Origin: Subtercola sp. Z020
GTDB lineage: Bacteria > Actinomycetota > Actinomycetes > Actinomycetales > Microbacteriaceae
Direction: 5' to 3'
DNA: 64,000 nucleotides
Assembly: GCF_002931235.1 (NCBI RefSeq)
Contig: NZ_PSTT01000071.1
Coordinates: 89,223 to 153,222, forward strand
In this document: positions 63,834 to 64,000 of the stretch, piece after piece
Layout of the letters: each line of letters opens with the position of its first letter
Numbering within the stretch: the stretch's first letter is position 1
Made by a program: the position numbers and the translations under genes
Notes under the pieces: model-generated
What the model was told of the DNA's origin: nothing
The model's database searches: none
Seen by the model: the letters and a program-made list of their open reading frames with translations, nothing else

Positions 63834-64000
63834 TTACTTGCCCGACCGCCCGAGTTGCGCCGAGCGTCGCCGCGCCGTGAATGCGGCAGCCGCCCCGCCC
63901 ACGGCGAGCATCCCCGCGAACCCGGCGAGCGCTGCAGCCGGCAATCCGGTCTCGGCGAGGCTGCCGCCCGACCCTGAACCCGACCCGCCCGAACCCGACC
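63834..64000 (-). CDS. C-terminus of a sortase-anchored surface protein (5' part outside window)
   Basis: 54 visible residues. A Gly/Ser linker leads to LAETG, the LAXTG-type motif favoured by class E sortases of high-GC actinobacteria, then a hydrophobic stretch (LPAAALAGFAGMLAVGGAAA) and a basic tail (RRRSAQLGRSGK). This is a complete cell-wall sorting signal; the protein proper lies beyond the right edge. Confidence 0.85.
   Translation of the reverse strand, partial: SGSGGSGSGSGGSLAETGLPAAALAGFAGMLAVGGAAAAFTARRRSAQLGRSGK

Overview
The window is GC-rich actinobacterial chromosome. Coding sequence is dense, there are many GTG starts and 4-bp ATGA/GTGA stop-start overlaps, and most genes show strong third-position G/C. 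Gene content points to the family Microbacteriaceae: actinobacterial DnaX-RecR and LysC-Asd pairs, single-chain Wzz/tyrosine-autokinase proteins, malate:quinone oxidoreductase, a DUF1707 protein and a LAETG-type sortase substrate. The genus cannot be fixed from sequence reading alone. No intergenic stretch exceeds about 300 bases. I see no insertion sequence, prophage, CRISPR array or rRNA.

Region 1 (1-44,250) is a very large cell-surface polysaccharide locus. The left edge (1-7,600) combines a signal peptidase I (cut by the window edge), an HprK-like ATPase with a PqqD-like tail, a membrane-anchored esterase, an orphan LuxR-type regulator, a tyrosine autokinase, a low-molecular-weight tyrosine phosphatase, a nucleotidyltransferase and a small PqqD-like protein. 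After mqo comes assembly unit A (9,100-29,300). It holds UDP-glucose dehydrogenase, two glycosyltransferase genes (one a double-domain fusion), two SGNH/acyltransferase-3 proteins, a Wzy-like polymerase, a Tat-exported polysaccharide-lyase-like protein, a Wzx flippase, a pyruvyltransferase, another glycosyltransferase, the priming sugar transferase, a second autokinase and a second phosphatase. A histidine-kinase-like pair and a PAP2 phosphatase follow (29,450-32,400). Unit B (32,400-44,250) has a third phosphatase, a glycosyltransferase, a third autokinase, a hexapeptide acyltransferase, two more glycosyltransferases, a second flippase, a second polymerase, a third acyltransferase and an exported glycoside hydrolase. 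Three kinase/phosphatase sets, two flippases and two polymerases but only one recognisable priming transferase suggest two polymers, or one polymer with interchangeable modules. The stretch from about 14.9 to 21.6 kb has clearly lower GC and looks like an acquired, structure-determining segment.

Region 2 (44,290-64,000) is mostly housekeeping. It has two small membrane proteins, asd and lysC (aspartate family), an exported beta-propeller protein, an amidase with an AtzH-like N-terminal domain, recR and dnaX, and a second exported beta-propeller protein. These are followed by a thiamine-diphosphate 2-oxoacid decarboxylase divergent from an Lrp/AsnC regulator, a GNAT acetyltransferase, ackA-pta (acetate activation/overflow), the SRP RNA gene ffs, an NAD(P)-binding protein, tRNA-Ser(GGA) with a bidirectional terminator, a small conserved-looking protein, and the C-terminus of a sortase-anchored surface protein at the right edge.

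How the parts fit: autokinases and phosphatases probably cycle tyrosine phosphorylation to control chain length and export. Glycosyltransferases, polymerases and flippases build the polymer, acyl/pyruvyl transferases decorate it, and the two Tat-exported carbohydrate-active proteins may trim it. The HprK-like, PqqD-like and nucleotidyltransferase genes beside the first autokinase are the least explained part of the locus. All functions are assigned from motifs read by eye; no database search was run.
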